DNA from: Escarpia spicata
Taxonomy: Eukaryota; Annelida; Polychaeta; Sabellida; Siboglinidae
Reading direction: 5' to 3'
Assembly (NCBI GenBank): GCA_963995525.1
Contig: CAXEFP010000908.1
Location: 248,001 to 312,000 of the forward strand
DNA length: 64,000 bases
The number at the start of each line of letters is the position of its first letter. Within the stretch, counting starts at the first letter, position 1. The translations under genes were made by a program, and so were the position numbers. Below the pieces are notes generated by a model. The model ran no database searches and was not told the DNA's origin. It saw only the letters and a list, made by a program, of their open reading frames with translations. Positions 23,195 to 36,104 of the stretch are shown here, in pieces.

Positions 23195-26100
23195 TAATGT
23201 GGTCTTACCCCAAATAGATGTTTTGCATGTTACAAATCTTCACGAAGGCTAGATTGATATCAAGCTACACACATAACTAGATTAACCCCAAATGGGAATG
23301 CATGTTACCGTTTTATCCCCGTCACGTAAGTTACAAGAACATATTACGTAAGTTATAGGTATGAAAACTCATCCCCATTTGAAGTTTTTTCTTGTCTAAA
23401 GCAGCAGTACCTTCAGTACTCACGAGACAAACATGTCCCATATAAAAGTGTTCGAAAAAAATTAATGCATATCACAGCAAAACGGTATTTGTAGTGCACT
23501 TTTTTCGGCGGAAGGATCTTTAATGTGGTCTTACCCCAAATAGATGTTATGCATGTTACAAATCTTCACGAAGGCTAGATTGATATCAAGCTACACACAT
23601 AACTAGATTAATCACAAATGGGAATGCATGTTACCGTTCTATCTCCGTCCATAAGTTACAAGAACATATTACGTAAGTTATAGGTGTGAAAACTAATCCC
23701 CATTTGAAGTTTTTTCTTATCTAAAGCAGCAGTACATTCAGTACTCACGAGACAAACATGTCCCATGTCAAAGTGTTCGAAAAAAATTAATGCATATCAC
23801 AGCAAAACGGTATTTGTAGTGCACTTTTTTCGGCGGAAGGATCCTTAATGTGGTCTTATCCCAAATAGATGATTTGCATGTTACAAATCTTCACGAAGGC
23901 TAGATTGATATCAAGCTACACACATAACTAGATTAACCCCAAATGGGAATGCATGTTACCGTTTTATCCCCGTCACGTAAGTTACAAGAACATATTACGT
24001 AAGTTATAGGTGTGAAAACTCATCCCCATTTGAAGTTTTTTCTTGTCTAAAGCAGCAGTACCTTCAGTACTCACGAGACAAACATGTCCCATATCAAAGT
24101 GTTCGAAACAAATTAATGCATATCACAGCAAAACGGTATTTGTAATGCACTTTTTTCGGCGGAAGGATATTTAATGTGGTCTTACCCCAAATAGATGTTT
24201 TGCATGTTACAAATCTTCACGAAGGCTAGATTGATATCAAGCTACACACATAACTAGATTAACCCCAAATGGGAATGCATGTTACCGTTTTATCCCCGTC
24301 ACGTAAGTTACAAGAACATATTACGTAAGTTATAGGTGTGAAAACTCATCCCCATTTGATGTTTTATCTTGTCTAAAGCAGCAGTACATTCAGTACTCAC
24401 GAGACAAACATGTCCCATGTCAAAATGTTCGAAACAAATTAATGCATATCACAGCAAAACGGTATTTGTAGTGCACTTTTTTCGGCGGAAGGATCCTTAC
24501 TGTGGTCTTACCCCAAATAGATGTTTTGCATGTTACAAATCTTCACGAAGGCTAGATTGATATCAAGCTACACACATAACTAGATTAACCCCAAATGGGA
24601 ATGCATGTTACCGTTTTATCCCCGTCACGTAAGTTACAAGAACATATTACGTAAGTTATAGGTGTGAAAACTCATCCCCATTTGAAGTTTTTTCTTGTCT
24701 AAAGCAGCAGTACCTTCAGTACTCACGAGACAAACATGTCCCATATCAAAGTGTTCGAAAAAAATTAATGCATATCACAGCAAAACGGTATTTGTATTGC
24801 ACTTTTTTCGGCGGAAGGATCTTTAATGTGGTCTTACCCCAAATAGATGTTTTGCATGTTACAAATCTTCACGAAGGCTAGATTGATATCAAGCTACACA
24901 CATAACTAGATTAACCCCAAATGGGAATGCATGTTACCGTTTTATCCCCGTCACGTAAGTTACAAGAACATATTACGTAAGTTATAGGTGTGAAAACTCA
25001 TCCCCATTTGATGTTTTATCTTGTCTAAAGCAGCAGTACATTCAGTACTCACGAGACAAACATGTCCCATGTCAAAATGTTCGAAAAAAATTAATGCATA
25101 TCACAGCAAAACGGTATTTGTAGTGCACTTTTTTCGGCGGAAGGATCCTTAATGTGGTCTTACCCCAAATAGATGTTTTGCATGTTACAAATCTTCACGA
25201 AGGCTAGATTGATATCAAGCTACACACATAACTAGATTAACCCCAAATGGGAATGCATGTTACCGTTTTATCCCCGTCACGTAAGTTACAAGAACATATT
25301 ACGTAAGTTATAGGTATGAAAACTCATCCCCATTTGAAGTTTTTTCTTGTCTAAAGCAGCAGTACCTTCAGTACTCACGAGACAAACATGTCCCATATAA
25401 AAGTGTTCGAAAAAAATTAATGCATATCACAGCAAAACGGTATTTGTAGTGCACTTTTTTCGGCGGAAGGATCTTTAATGTGGTCTTACCCCAAATAGAT
25501 GTTATGCATGTTACAAATCTTCACGAAGGCTAGATTGATATCAAGCTACACACATAACTAGATTAATCACAAATGGGAATGCATGTTACCGTTCTATCTC
25601 CGTCACGTAAGTTACAAGAACATATTACGTAAGTTATAGGTGTGAAAACTAATCCCCATTTGAAGTTTTTTCTTATCTAAAGCAGCAGTACATTCAGTAC
25701 TCACGAGACAAACATGTCCCATGTCAAAGTGTTCGAAAAAAATTAATGCATATCACAGCAAAACGGTATTTGTAGTGCACTTTTTTCGGCGGAAGGATCC
25801 TTAATGTGGTCTTATCCCAAATAGATGATTTGCATGTTACAAATCTTCACGAAGGCTAGATTGATATCAAGCTACACACATAACTAGATTAACCCCAAAT
25901 GGGAATGCATGTTACCGTTTTATCCCCGTCACGTAAGTTACAAGAACATATTACGTAAGTTATAGGTGTGAAAACTCATCCCCATTTGAAGTTTTTTCTT
26001 GTCTAAAGCAGCAGTACCTTAAGTACTCACGAGACAAACATGTCCCATATCAAAGTGTTCGAAACAAATTAATGCATATCACAGCAAAACGGTATTTGTA

Positions 26101-26324
26101 ATGCACTTTTTTCGGCGGAAGGATATTTAATGTGGTCTTACCCCAAATAGATGTTTTGCATGTTACAAATCTTCACGAAGGCTAGACTGATATCAAGCTA
26201 CACACATAACTAGATTAACCCCAAATGGGAATGCATGTTACCGTTTTATCCCCGTCACGTAAGTTACAAGAACATATTACGTAAGTTATAGGTGTGAAAA
26301 CTCATCCCCATTTGATGTTTTATC
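22414..26324 (+). repeat. HOR-B: second 6-monomer higher-order repeat, 2 copies
   Basis: Copies lie at 22414-24368 (1955 bp, with the deletion) and 24369-26324 (1956 bp). The order is beta-N, gamma-N (gtattg), beta-N (ggtatg), gamma-T (catataaaag), alpha-N, gamma-N. Starting HOR-A at its beta-ttactg monomer gives the same order, except that HOR-A has gamma-T with ttactg where HOR-B has gamma-N with gtattg, and HOR-B lacks the cacaag allele. The two repeats are therefore sister forms. The second copy has a gactg allele at 26187 and accttaagtac near 26017 that the first lacks. Confidence 0.8.
23392..23716 (+). repeat. Monomer with the only visible indel, 325 bp
   Basis: The normal gtcacgtaag reads gtccataag at 23647-23655, which is best explained by loss of one A and a change of CpG to CA. 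It alters the first ACGTAAGTTA copy. Every other spacing between landmarks that I checked is an exact multiple of 326, so this is the only net length change across the window. Confidence 0.85.
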
Positions 26325-29300
26325 TTGTCTAAAGCAGCAGTACATTCAGTACTCACGAGACAAACATGTCCCATGTCAAAATGTTCGAAAAAAATTAATG
26401 CATATCACAGCAAAACGGTATTTGTAGTGCACTTTTTTCGGCGGAAGGATCCTTACTGTGGTCTTACCCCAAATAGATGTTTTGCATGTTACAAATCTTC
26501 ACGAAGGCTAGATTTATATCAAGCTACACACATAACTAGATTAACCCCAAATGGGAATGCATGTTACCGTTTTATCCCCGTCACGTAAGTTACAAGAACA
26601 TATTACGTAAGTTATAGGTGTGAAAACTCATCCCCATTTGAAGTTTTTTCTTGTCTAAAGCAGCAGTACCTTCAGTACTCACGAGACAAACATGTCCCAT
26701 ATCAAAGTGTTCGAAAAAAATTAATGCATATCACAGCAAAACGGTATTTGTAGTGCACTTTTTTCGGCGGAAGGATCTTTAATGTGGTCTTACCCCAAAT
26801 AGATGTTTTGCATGTTACAAATCTTCACGAAGGCTAGATTGATATCAAGCTACACACATAACTAGATTAACCCCAAATGGGAATGCATGTTACGGTTTTA
26901 TCCCCGTCACGTAAGTTACAAGAACATATTACGTAAGTTATAGGTGTGAAAACTCATCCCCATTTGATGTTTTATCTTGTCTAAAGCAGCAGTACATTCA
27001 GTACTCACGAGACAAACATGTCCCATGTCAAAATGTTCGAAAAAAATTAATGCATATCACAGCAAAACGGTATTTGTAGTGCACTTTTTTCGGCGGAAGG
27101 ATCCTTACTGTGGTCTTACCCCAAATAGATGTTTTGCATGTTACAAATCTTCACGAAGGCTAGATTGATATCAAGCTACACACATAACTAGATTAACCCC
27201 AAATGGGAATGCATGTTACCGTTTTATCCCCGTCACGTAAGTTACAAGAACATATTACGTAAGTTATAGGTGTGAAAACTCATCCCCATTTGATGTTTTA
27301 TCTTGTCTAAAGCAGCAGTACATTCAGTACTCACGAGACAAACATATCCCATGTCAAAATGTTCGAAAAAAATTAATGCATATCACAGCAAAACGGTATT
27401 TGTAGTGCACTTTTTTCGGCGGAAGGATCCTTAATGTGGTCTTACCCCAAATAGATGTGTTGCATGTTACAAATCCTCACGAAGGCTAGATTGATAACAA
27501 GCTACACACATAAATAGATTAACCCCAAATGGGAATGCATGTTACCGTTTTATCCCCGTCACGTAAGTTACAAGAACATATTACGTAAGTTATAGGTGTG
27601 AAAACTCATCCCCATTTGATGTTTTATCTTGTCTAAAGCAGCAGTACATTCAGTACTCACGAGACAAACATGTCCCATGTCAAAATGTTCGAAAAAAATT
27701 AATGCATATCACAGCAAAACGGTATTTGTAGTGCACTTTTTTCGGCGGAAGGATCCTTACTGTGGTCTTACCCCAAATATATGTTTTGCATGTTACAAAT
27801 CTTCACGAAGGCTAGATTGATATCAAGCTACACACATAACTAGATTAATCACAAATGGGAATGCATGTTACCGTTCTATCTCCGTCACGTAAGTTACAAG
27901 AACATATTACGTAAGTTATAGGTGTGAAAACTAATCCCCATTTGAAGTTTTTTCTTGTCTAAAGCAGCAGTACCTTCAGTACTCACGAGACAAACATGTC
28001 CCATATCAAAGTGTTCGAAAAAAATTAATGCATATCACAGCAAAACGGTATTTGTAATGCACTTTTTTCGGCGGAAGGATATTTAATGTGATCTTACCCC
28101 AAATAGATGTTTTGCATGTTACAAATCTTCACGAAGGCTATATTGATATCAAGCTACACACATAACTAGATTAACCCCAAATGGGAATGCATGTTACCGT
28201 TTTATCCCCGTCACGTAAGTTACAAGAACATATTACGTAAGTTATAGGTGTGAAAACTCATCCCCATTTGATGTTTTATCTTGTCTAAAGCAGCAGTACA
28301 TTCAGTACTCACGAGACAAACATGTCCCATGTCAAAATGTTCGAAAAAAATTAATGCATATCACAGCAAAACGGTATTTGTAGTGCACTTTTTTCGGCGG
28401 AAGGATTCTTACTGTGGTCTTACCCCAAATAGATGTTTTGCATGTTACAAATCTTCACGAAGGCTAGATTGATATCAAGCTACACACATAACTAGATTAA
28501 TCACAAATGGGAATGCATGTTACCGTTCTATCTCCGTCACGTAAGTTACAAGAACATATTACGTAAGTTATAGGTGTGAAAACTAATCCCCATTTGAAGT
28601 TTTTTCTTATCTAAAGCAGCAGTACATTCAGTACTCACGAGACAAACATGTCCCATGTCAAAGTGTTCGAAACAAATTAATGCATATCACAGCAAAACGG
28701 TATTTGTAGTGCACTTTTTTCGGCGGAAGGATCCTTAATGTGGTCTTACCCCAAATAGATGTTTTGCATGTTACAAATCTTCACGAAGGCTAGATTGATA
28801 TCAAGCTACACACATAACTAGATTAACCCCAAATGGGAATGCATGTTACCGTTTTATCCCCGTCACGTAAGTTACAAGAACATATTACGTAAGTTATAGG
28901 TGTGAAAACTCATCCCCATTTGATGTTTTATCTTGTCTAAAGCAGCAGTACATTCAGTACTCACGAGACAAACATGTCCCATGTCAAAATGTTCGAAAAA
29001 AATTAATGCATATCACAGCAAAACGGTATTTGTAGTGCACTTTTTTCGGCGGAAGGATCCTTACTGTGGTCTTACCCCAAATAGATGTTTTGCATGTTAC
29101 AAATCTTCACGAAGGCTAGATTTATATCAAGCTACACACATAACTAGATTAACCCCAAATGGGAATGCATGTTACCGTTTTATCCCCGTCACGTAAGTTA
29201 CAAGAACATATTACGTAAGTTATAGGTGTGAAAACTCATCCCCATTTGAAGTTTTTTCTTGTCTAAAGCAGCAGTACCTTCAGTACTCACGAGACAAACA

Positions 29301-31540
29301 TGTCCCATATCAAAGTGTTCGAAAAAAATTAATGCATATCACAGCAAAACGGTATTTGTAGTGCACTTTTTTCGGCGGAAGGATCTTTAATGTGGTCTTA
29401 CCCCAAATAGATGTTTTGCATGTTACAAATCTTCACGAAGGCTAGATTGATATCAAGCTACACACATAACTAGATTAACCCCAAATGGGAATGCATGTTA
29501 CGGTTTTATCCCCGTCACGTAAGTTACAAGAACATATTACGTAAGTTATAGGTGTGAAAACTCATACCCATTTGATGTTTTATCTTGTCTAAAGCAGCAG
29601 TACATTCAGTACTCACGAGACAAACATGTCCCATGTCAAAATGTTCGAAAAAAATTAATGCATATCACAGCAAAACGGTATTTGTAGTGCACTTTTTTCG
29701 GCGGAAGGATCCTTACTGTGGTCTTACCCCAAATAGATGTTTTGCATGTTACAAATCTTCACGAAGGCTAGATTGATATCAAGCTACACACATAACTAGA
29801 TTAACCCCAAATGGGAATGCATGTTACCGTTTTATCCCCGTCACGTAAGTTACAAGAACATATTACGTAAGTTATAGGTGTGAAAACTCATCCCCATTTG
29901 ATGTTTTATCTTGTCTAAAGCAGCAGTACATTCAGTACTCACGAGACAAACATATCCCATGTCAAAATGTTCGAAAAAAATTAATGCATATCACAGCAAA
30001 ACGGTATTTGTAGTGCACTTTTTTCGGCGGAAGGATCCTTAATGTGGTCTTACCCCAAATAGATGTGTTGCATGTTACAAATCCTCACGAAGGCTAGATT
30101 GATAACAAGCTACACACATAAATAGATTAACCCCAAATGGGAATGCATGTTACCGTTTTATCCCCGTCACGTAAGTTACAAGAACATATTACGTAAGTTA
30201 TAGGTGTGAAAACTCATCCCCATTTGATGTTTTATCTTGTCTAAAGCAGCAGTACATTCAGTACTCACGAGACAAACATGTCCCATGTCAAAATGTTCGA
30301 AAAAAATTAATGCATATCACAGCAAAACGGTATTTGTAGTGCACTTTTTTCGGCGGAAGGATCCTTACTGTGGTCTTACCCCAAATAGATGTTTTGCATG
30401 TTACAAATCTTCACGAAGGCTAGATTGATATCAAGCTACACACATAACTAGATTAATCACAAATGGGAATGCATGTTACCGTTCTATCTCCGTCACGTAA
30501 GTTACAAGAACATATTACGTAAGTTATAGGTGTGAAAACTAATCCCCATTTGAAGTTTTTTCTTGTCTAAAGCAGCAGTACCTTCAGTACTCACGAGACA
30601 AACATGTCCCATATCAAAGTGTTCGAAAAAAATTAATGCATATCACAGCAAAACGGTATTTGTAATGCACTTTTTTCGGCGGAAGGATATTTAATGTGAT
30701 CTTACCCCAAATAGATGTTTTGCATGTTACAAATCTTCACGAAGGCTATATTGATATCAAGCTACACACATAACTAGATTAACCCCAAATGGGAATGCAT
30801 GTTACCGTTTTATCCCCGTCACGTAAGTTACAAGAACATATTACGTAAGTTATAGGTGTGAAAACTCATCCCCATTTGATGTTTTATCTTGTCTAAAGCA
30901 GCAGTACATTCAGTACTCACGAGACAAACATGTCCCATGTCAAAATGTTCGAAAAAAATTAATGCATATCACAGCAAAACGGTATTTGTAGTGCACTTTT
31001 TTCGGCGGAAGGATTCTTACTGTGGTCTTACCCCAAATAGATGTTTTGCATGTTACAAATCTTCACGAAGGCTAGATTGATATCAAGCTACACACATAAC
31101 TAGATTAATCACAAATGGGAATGCATGTTACCGTTCTATCTCCGTCACGTAAGTTACAAGAACATATTACGTAAGTTATAGGTGTGAAAACTAATCCCCA
31201 TTTGAAGTTTTTTCTTATCTAAAGCAGCAGTACATTCAGTACTCACGAGACAAACATGTCCCATGTCAAAGTGTTCGAAACAAATTAATGCATATCACAG
31301 CAAAACGGTATTTGTAGTGCACTTTTTTCGGCGGAAGGATCCTTAATGTGGTCTTACCCCAAATAGATGTTTTGCATGTTACAAATCTTCACGAAGGCTA
31401 GATTGATATCAAGCTACACACATAACTAGATTAACCCCAAATGGGAATGCATGTTACCGTTTTATCCCCGTCACGTAAGTTACAAGAACATATTACGTAA
31501 GTTATAGGTGTGAAAACTCATCCCCATTTGATGTTTTATC
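26325..31540 (+). repeat. 8-monomer higher-order repeat, 2608 bp, 2 copies
   Basis: Copies lie at 26325-28932 and 28933-31540. Shared rare alleles in order are agatttatat, ttacggtttt, acatatcccatg, gatgtgttgc with aaatcctcac, gtgatcttac with ggctatattg, ggattcttactg, and gaaacaaatt in an alpha head. Private changes include ccaaatatatg near 27774 in copy 1 and actcataccc near 29563 in copy 2. Few differences suggest a recent duplication of the whole unit. Confidence 0.85.
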
Positions 31541-31866
31541 TTGTCTAAAGCAGCAGTACATTCAGTACTCACGAGACAAACATGTCCCATGTCAAAATGT
31601 TCGAAAAAAATTAATGCATATCACAGCAAAACGGTATTTGTAGTGCACTTTTTTCGGCGGAAGGATCCTTAATGTGGTCTTACCCCAAATAGATGTTTTG
31701 CATGTTACAAATCTTCACGAAGGCTAGATTGATATCAAGCTACACACATAACTAGATTAACCCCAAATGGGAATGCATGTTACCGTTTTATCCCCGTCAC
31801 GTAAGTTACAAGAACATATTACGTAAGTTATAGGTGTGAAAACTCATCCCCATTTGAAGTTTTTTC

Positions 31867-33822
31867 TTGTCTAAAGCAGCAGTACCTTCAGTACTCACGA
31901 GACAAACATGTCCCATATCAAAGTGTTCGAAAAAAATTAATGCATATCACAGCAACACGGTATTTGTAATGCACTTTTTTCGGCGGAAGGATATTTAATG
32001 TGGTCTTACCCCAAATAGATGTTATGCATGTTACAAATCTTCACGAAGGCTAGATTGATATCAAGCTACACACATAACTAGATTAATCACAAATGGGAAT
32101 GCATGTTAACGTTCTATCTCCGTCACGTAAGTTACAAGAACATATTACGTAAGTTATAGGTGTGAAAACTAATCCCCATTTGAAGTTTTTTCTTATCTAA
32201 AGCAGCAATACATTCAGTACTCACGAGACAAACATGTCCCATGTCAAAGTGTTCGAAAAAAATTAATGCATATCACAGCAAAACGGTATTTGTAGTGCAC
32301 TTTTTTCGGCGGAAGGATCCTTAATGTGGTCTTATCCCAAATAGATGATTTGCATGTTACAAATCTTCACGAAGGCTAGATTGATATCAAGCTACACACA
32401 TAACTAGATTAACCCCAAATGGGAATGCATGTTACCGTTTTATCCCCGTCACGTAAGTTACAAGAACATATTACGTAAGTTATAGGTGTGAAAACTCATC
32501 CCCATTTGAAGTTTTTTCTTGTCTAAAGCAGCAGTACCTTCAGTACTCACGAGACAAACATGTCCCATATCAAAGTGTTCGAAAAAAATTAATGCATATC
32601 ACAGCAAAACGGTATTTGTAATGCACTTTTTTCGGCGGAAGGATATTTAATGTGGTCTTACCCCAAATAGATGTTTTGCATGTTACAAATCTTCACGAAG
32701 GCTAGATTGATATCAAGCTACACACATAACTAGATTAACCCCAAATGGGAATGCATGTTACCGTTTTATCCCCGTCACGTAAGTTACAAGAACATATTAC
32801 GTAAGTTATAGGTGTGAAAACTCATCCCCATTTGAAGTTTTTTCTTGTCTAAAGCAGCAGTACCTTCAGTACTCACGAGACAAACATGTCCCATATCAAA
32901 GTGTTCGAAAAAAATTAATGCATATCACAGCAACACGGTATTTGTAATGCACTTTTTTCGGCGGAAGGATATTTAATGTGGTCTTACCCCAAATAGATGT
33001 TATGCATGTTACAAATCTTCACGAAGGCTAGATTGATATCAAGCTACACACATAACTAGATTAATCACAAATGGGAATGCATGTTAACGTTCTATCTCCG
33101 TCACGTAAGTTACAAGAACATATTACGTAAGTTATAGGTGTGAAAACTAATCCCCATTTGAAGTTTTTTCTTATCTAAAGCAGCAATACATTCAGTACTC
33201 ACGAGACAAACATGTCCCATGTCAAAGTGTTCGAAAAAAATTAATGCATATCACAGCAAAACGGTATTTGTAGTGCACTTTTTTCGGCGGAAGGATCCTT
33301 AATGTGGTCTTATCCCAAATAGATGATTTGCATGTTACAAATCTTCACGAAGGCTAGATTGATATCAAGCTACACACATAACTAGATTAACCCCAAATGG
33401 GAATGCATGTTACCGTTTTATCCCCGTCACGTAAGTTACAAGAACATATTACGTAAGTTATAGGTGTGAAAACTCATCCCCATTTGAAGTTTTTTCTTGT
33501 CTAAAGCAGCAGTACCTTCAGTACTCACGAGACAAACATGTCCCATATCAAAGTGTTCGAAAAAAATTAATGCATATCACAGCAAAACGGTATTTGTAAT
33601 GCACTTTTTTCGGCGGAAGGATATTTAATGTGGTCTTACCCCAAATAGATGTTTTGCATGTTACAAATCTTCACGAAGGCTAGATTGATATCAAGCTACA
33701 CACATAACTAGATTAACCCCAAATGGGAATGCATGTTACCGTTTTATCCCCGTCACGTAAGTTACAAGAACATATTACGTAAGTTATAGGTGTGAAAACT
33801 CATCCCCATTTGATGTTTTATC
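31867..33822 (+). repeat. 3-monomer repeat, 978 bp, 2 copies
   Basis: Copies lie at 31867-32844 and 32845-33822. Each has a gamma-T monomer with agcaacacgg and gttaacgttc, an alpha-N monomer with agcaatacattc and gatgatttgc, and a gamma-N monomer with ggatatttaatg. These are the first appearances of the gcaatac allele, which marks alpha monomers through the rest of the window. Confidence 0.8.
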
Positions 33823-36104
33823 TTGTCTAAAGCAGCAGTACATTCAGTACTCACGAGACAAACATGTCCCATGTCAAAATGTTCGAAAAAAATTAATACA
33901 TATCACAGCCAAACGGTATTTGTAGTGCACTTTTTTCGGCGGAAGGATCCTTACTGTGGTCTTACCCCAAATAGATGTTTTGCATGTTACAAATCTTCAC
34001 GAAGGCTAGATTGATATCAAGCTACACACATAACTAGATTAATCCCAAATGGGAATGCATGTTACCGTTTTATCCCCGTCACGTAAGTTACAAGAACATA
34101 TTACGTAAGTTATAGGTGGGAAAACTCATCCCCATTTGAAGTTTTTTCTTGTCTAAAGCAGCAGTACCTTCAGTACTCACGAGACAAACATGTCCCATAT
34201 CAAAGTGTTCGAAAAAAATTAATGCATATCACAGCAAAACGGTATTTGTAGTGCACTTTTTTCGGCGGAAGGATCTTTAATGTGGTCTTACCCCAAATAG
34301 ATGTTATGCATGTTACAAATCTTCACGAAGGCTAGATTGATATCAAGCTACACACATAACTAGATTAATCACAAATGGGAATGCATGTTACCGTTCTATC
34401 TCCGTCACGTAAGTTACAAGAACATATTACGTAAGTTATAGGTGTGAAAACTAATCCCCATTTGAAGTTTTTTCTTATCTAAAGCAGCAGTACATTCAGT
34501 ACTCACGAGACAAACATGTCCCATGTCAAAGTGTTCGAAAAAAATTAATGCATATCACAGCAAAATGGTATTTGTAGTGCACTTTTTTCGGCGGAAGGAT
34601 CCTTAATGTGGTCTTATCCCAAATAGATGTTTTGCATGTTACAAATCTTCACGAAGGCTAGATTGATATCAAGCTACACACATAACTAGATTAACCCCAA
34701 ATGGGAATGCATGTTACCGTTTTATCCCCGTCACGTAAGTTACAAGAACATATTACGTAAGTTATAGGTGGGAAAACTCATCCCCATTTGAAGTTTTTTC
34801 TTGTCTAAAGCAGCAGTACCTTCAGTACTCACGAGACAAACATGTCCCATATCAAAGTGTTCGAAAAAAATTAATGCATATCACAGCAAAACGGTATTTG
34901 TAGTGCACTTTTTTCGGCGGAAGGATCTTTAATGTGGTCTTACCCCAAATAGATGTTATGCATGTTACAAATCTTCACGAAGGCTAGATTGATATCAAGC
35001 TACACACATAACTAGATTAATCACAAATGGGAATGCATGTTACCGTTCTATCTCCGTCACGTAAGTTACAAGAACATATTACGTAAGTTATAGGTGTGAA
35101 AACTAATCCCCATTTGAAGTTTTTTCTTATCTAAAGCAGCAGTACATTCAGTACTCACGAGACAAACATGTCCCATGTCAAAGTGTTCGAAAAAAATTAA
35201 TGCATATCACAGCAAAACGGTATTTGTAGTGCACTTTTTTCGGCGGAAGGATCCTTAATGTGGTCTTATCCCAAATAGATGTTTTGCATGTTACAAATCT
35301 TCACGAAGGCTATATTGATATCAAGCTACACACATAACTAGATTAATCACAAATGGGAATGCATGTTACCGTTCTATCTCCGTCACGTAAGTTACAAGAA
35401 CATATTACGTAAGTTATAGGTGTGAAAACTAATCCCCATTTGAAGTTTTTTCTTATCTAAAGCAGCAATACATTCAGTACTCACGAGACAAACATGTCCC
35501 ATGTCAAAGTGTTCGAAAAAAATTAATGCATATCACAGCAAAACGGTATTTGTAGTGCACTTTTTTCGGCGGAAGGATCCTTAATGTGGTCTTATCCCAA
35601 ATAGATGATTTGCATGTTACAAATCTTCACGAAGGCTAGATTGATATCAAGCTACACACATAACTAGATTAACCCCAAATGGGAATGCATGTTACCGTTT
35701 TATCCCCGTCACGTAAGTTACAAGAACATATTACGTAAGTTATAGGTGTGAAAACTCATCCCCATTTGAAGTTTTTTCTTGTCTAAAGCAGCAGTACCTT
35801 CAGTACTCACGAGACAAACATGTCCCATATCAAAGTGTTCGAAAAAAATTAATGCATATCACAGCAAAACGGTATTTGTAATGCACTTTTTTCGGCGGAA
35901 GGATATTTAATGTGGTCTTACCCCAAATAGATGTTTTGCATGTTACAAATCTTCACGAAGGCTAGATTGATATCAAGCTACACACATAACTAGATTAACC
36001 CCAAATGGGAATGCATGTTACCGTTTTATCCCCGTCACGTAAGTTACAAGAACATATTACGTAAGTTATAGGTGTGAAAACTCATCCCCATTTGATGTTT
36101 TATC
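33823..36104 (+). repeat. 7-monomer unit (2282 bp)
   Basis: The unit starts with a beta monomer carrying attaatacatatc and agccaaacgg and ends with the pair alpha (gcaatac, gatgatttgc) and gamma-N (ggatattt). Between them, 34149-34800 and 34801-35452 look like a tandem pair of 652-bp gamma/alpha dimers, but the second alpha ends in a T tail with ggctatattg. The ggtgggaaaa allele occurs near 34117 and 34769. Confidence 0.7.
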
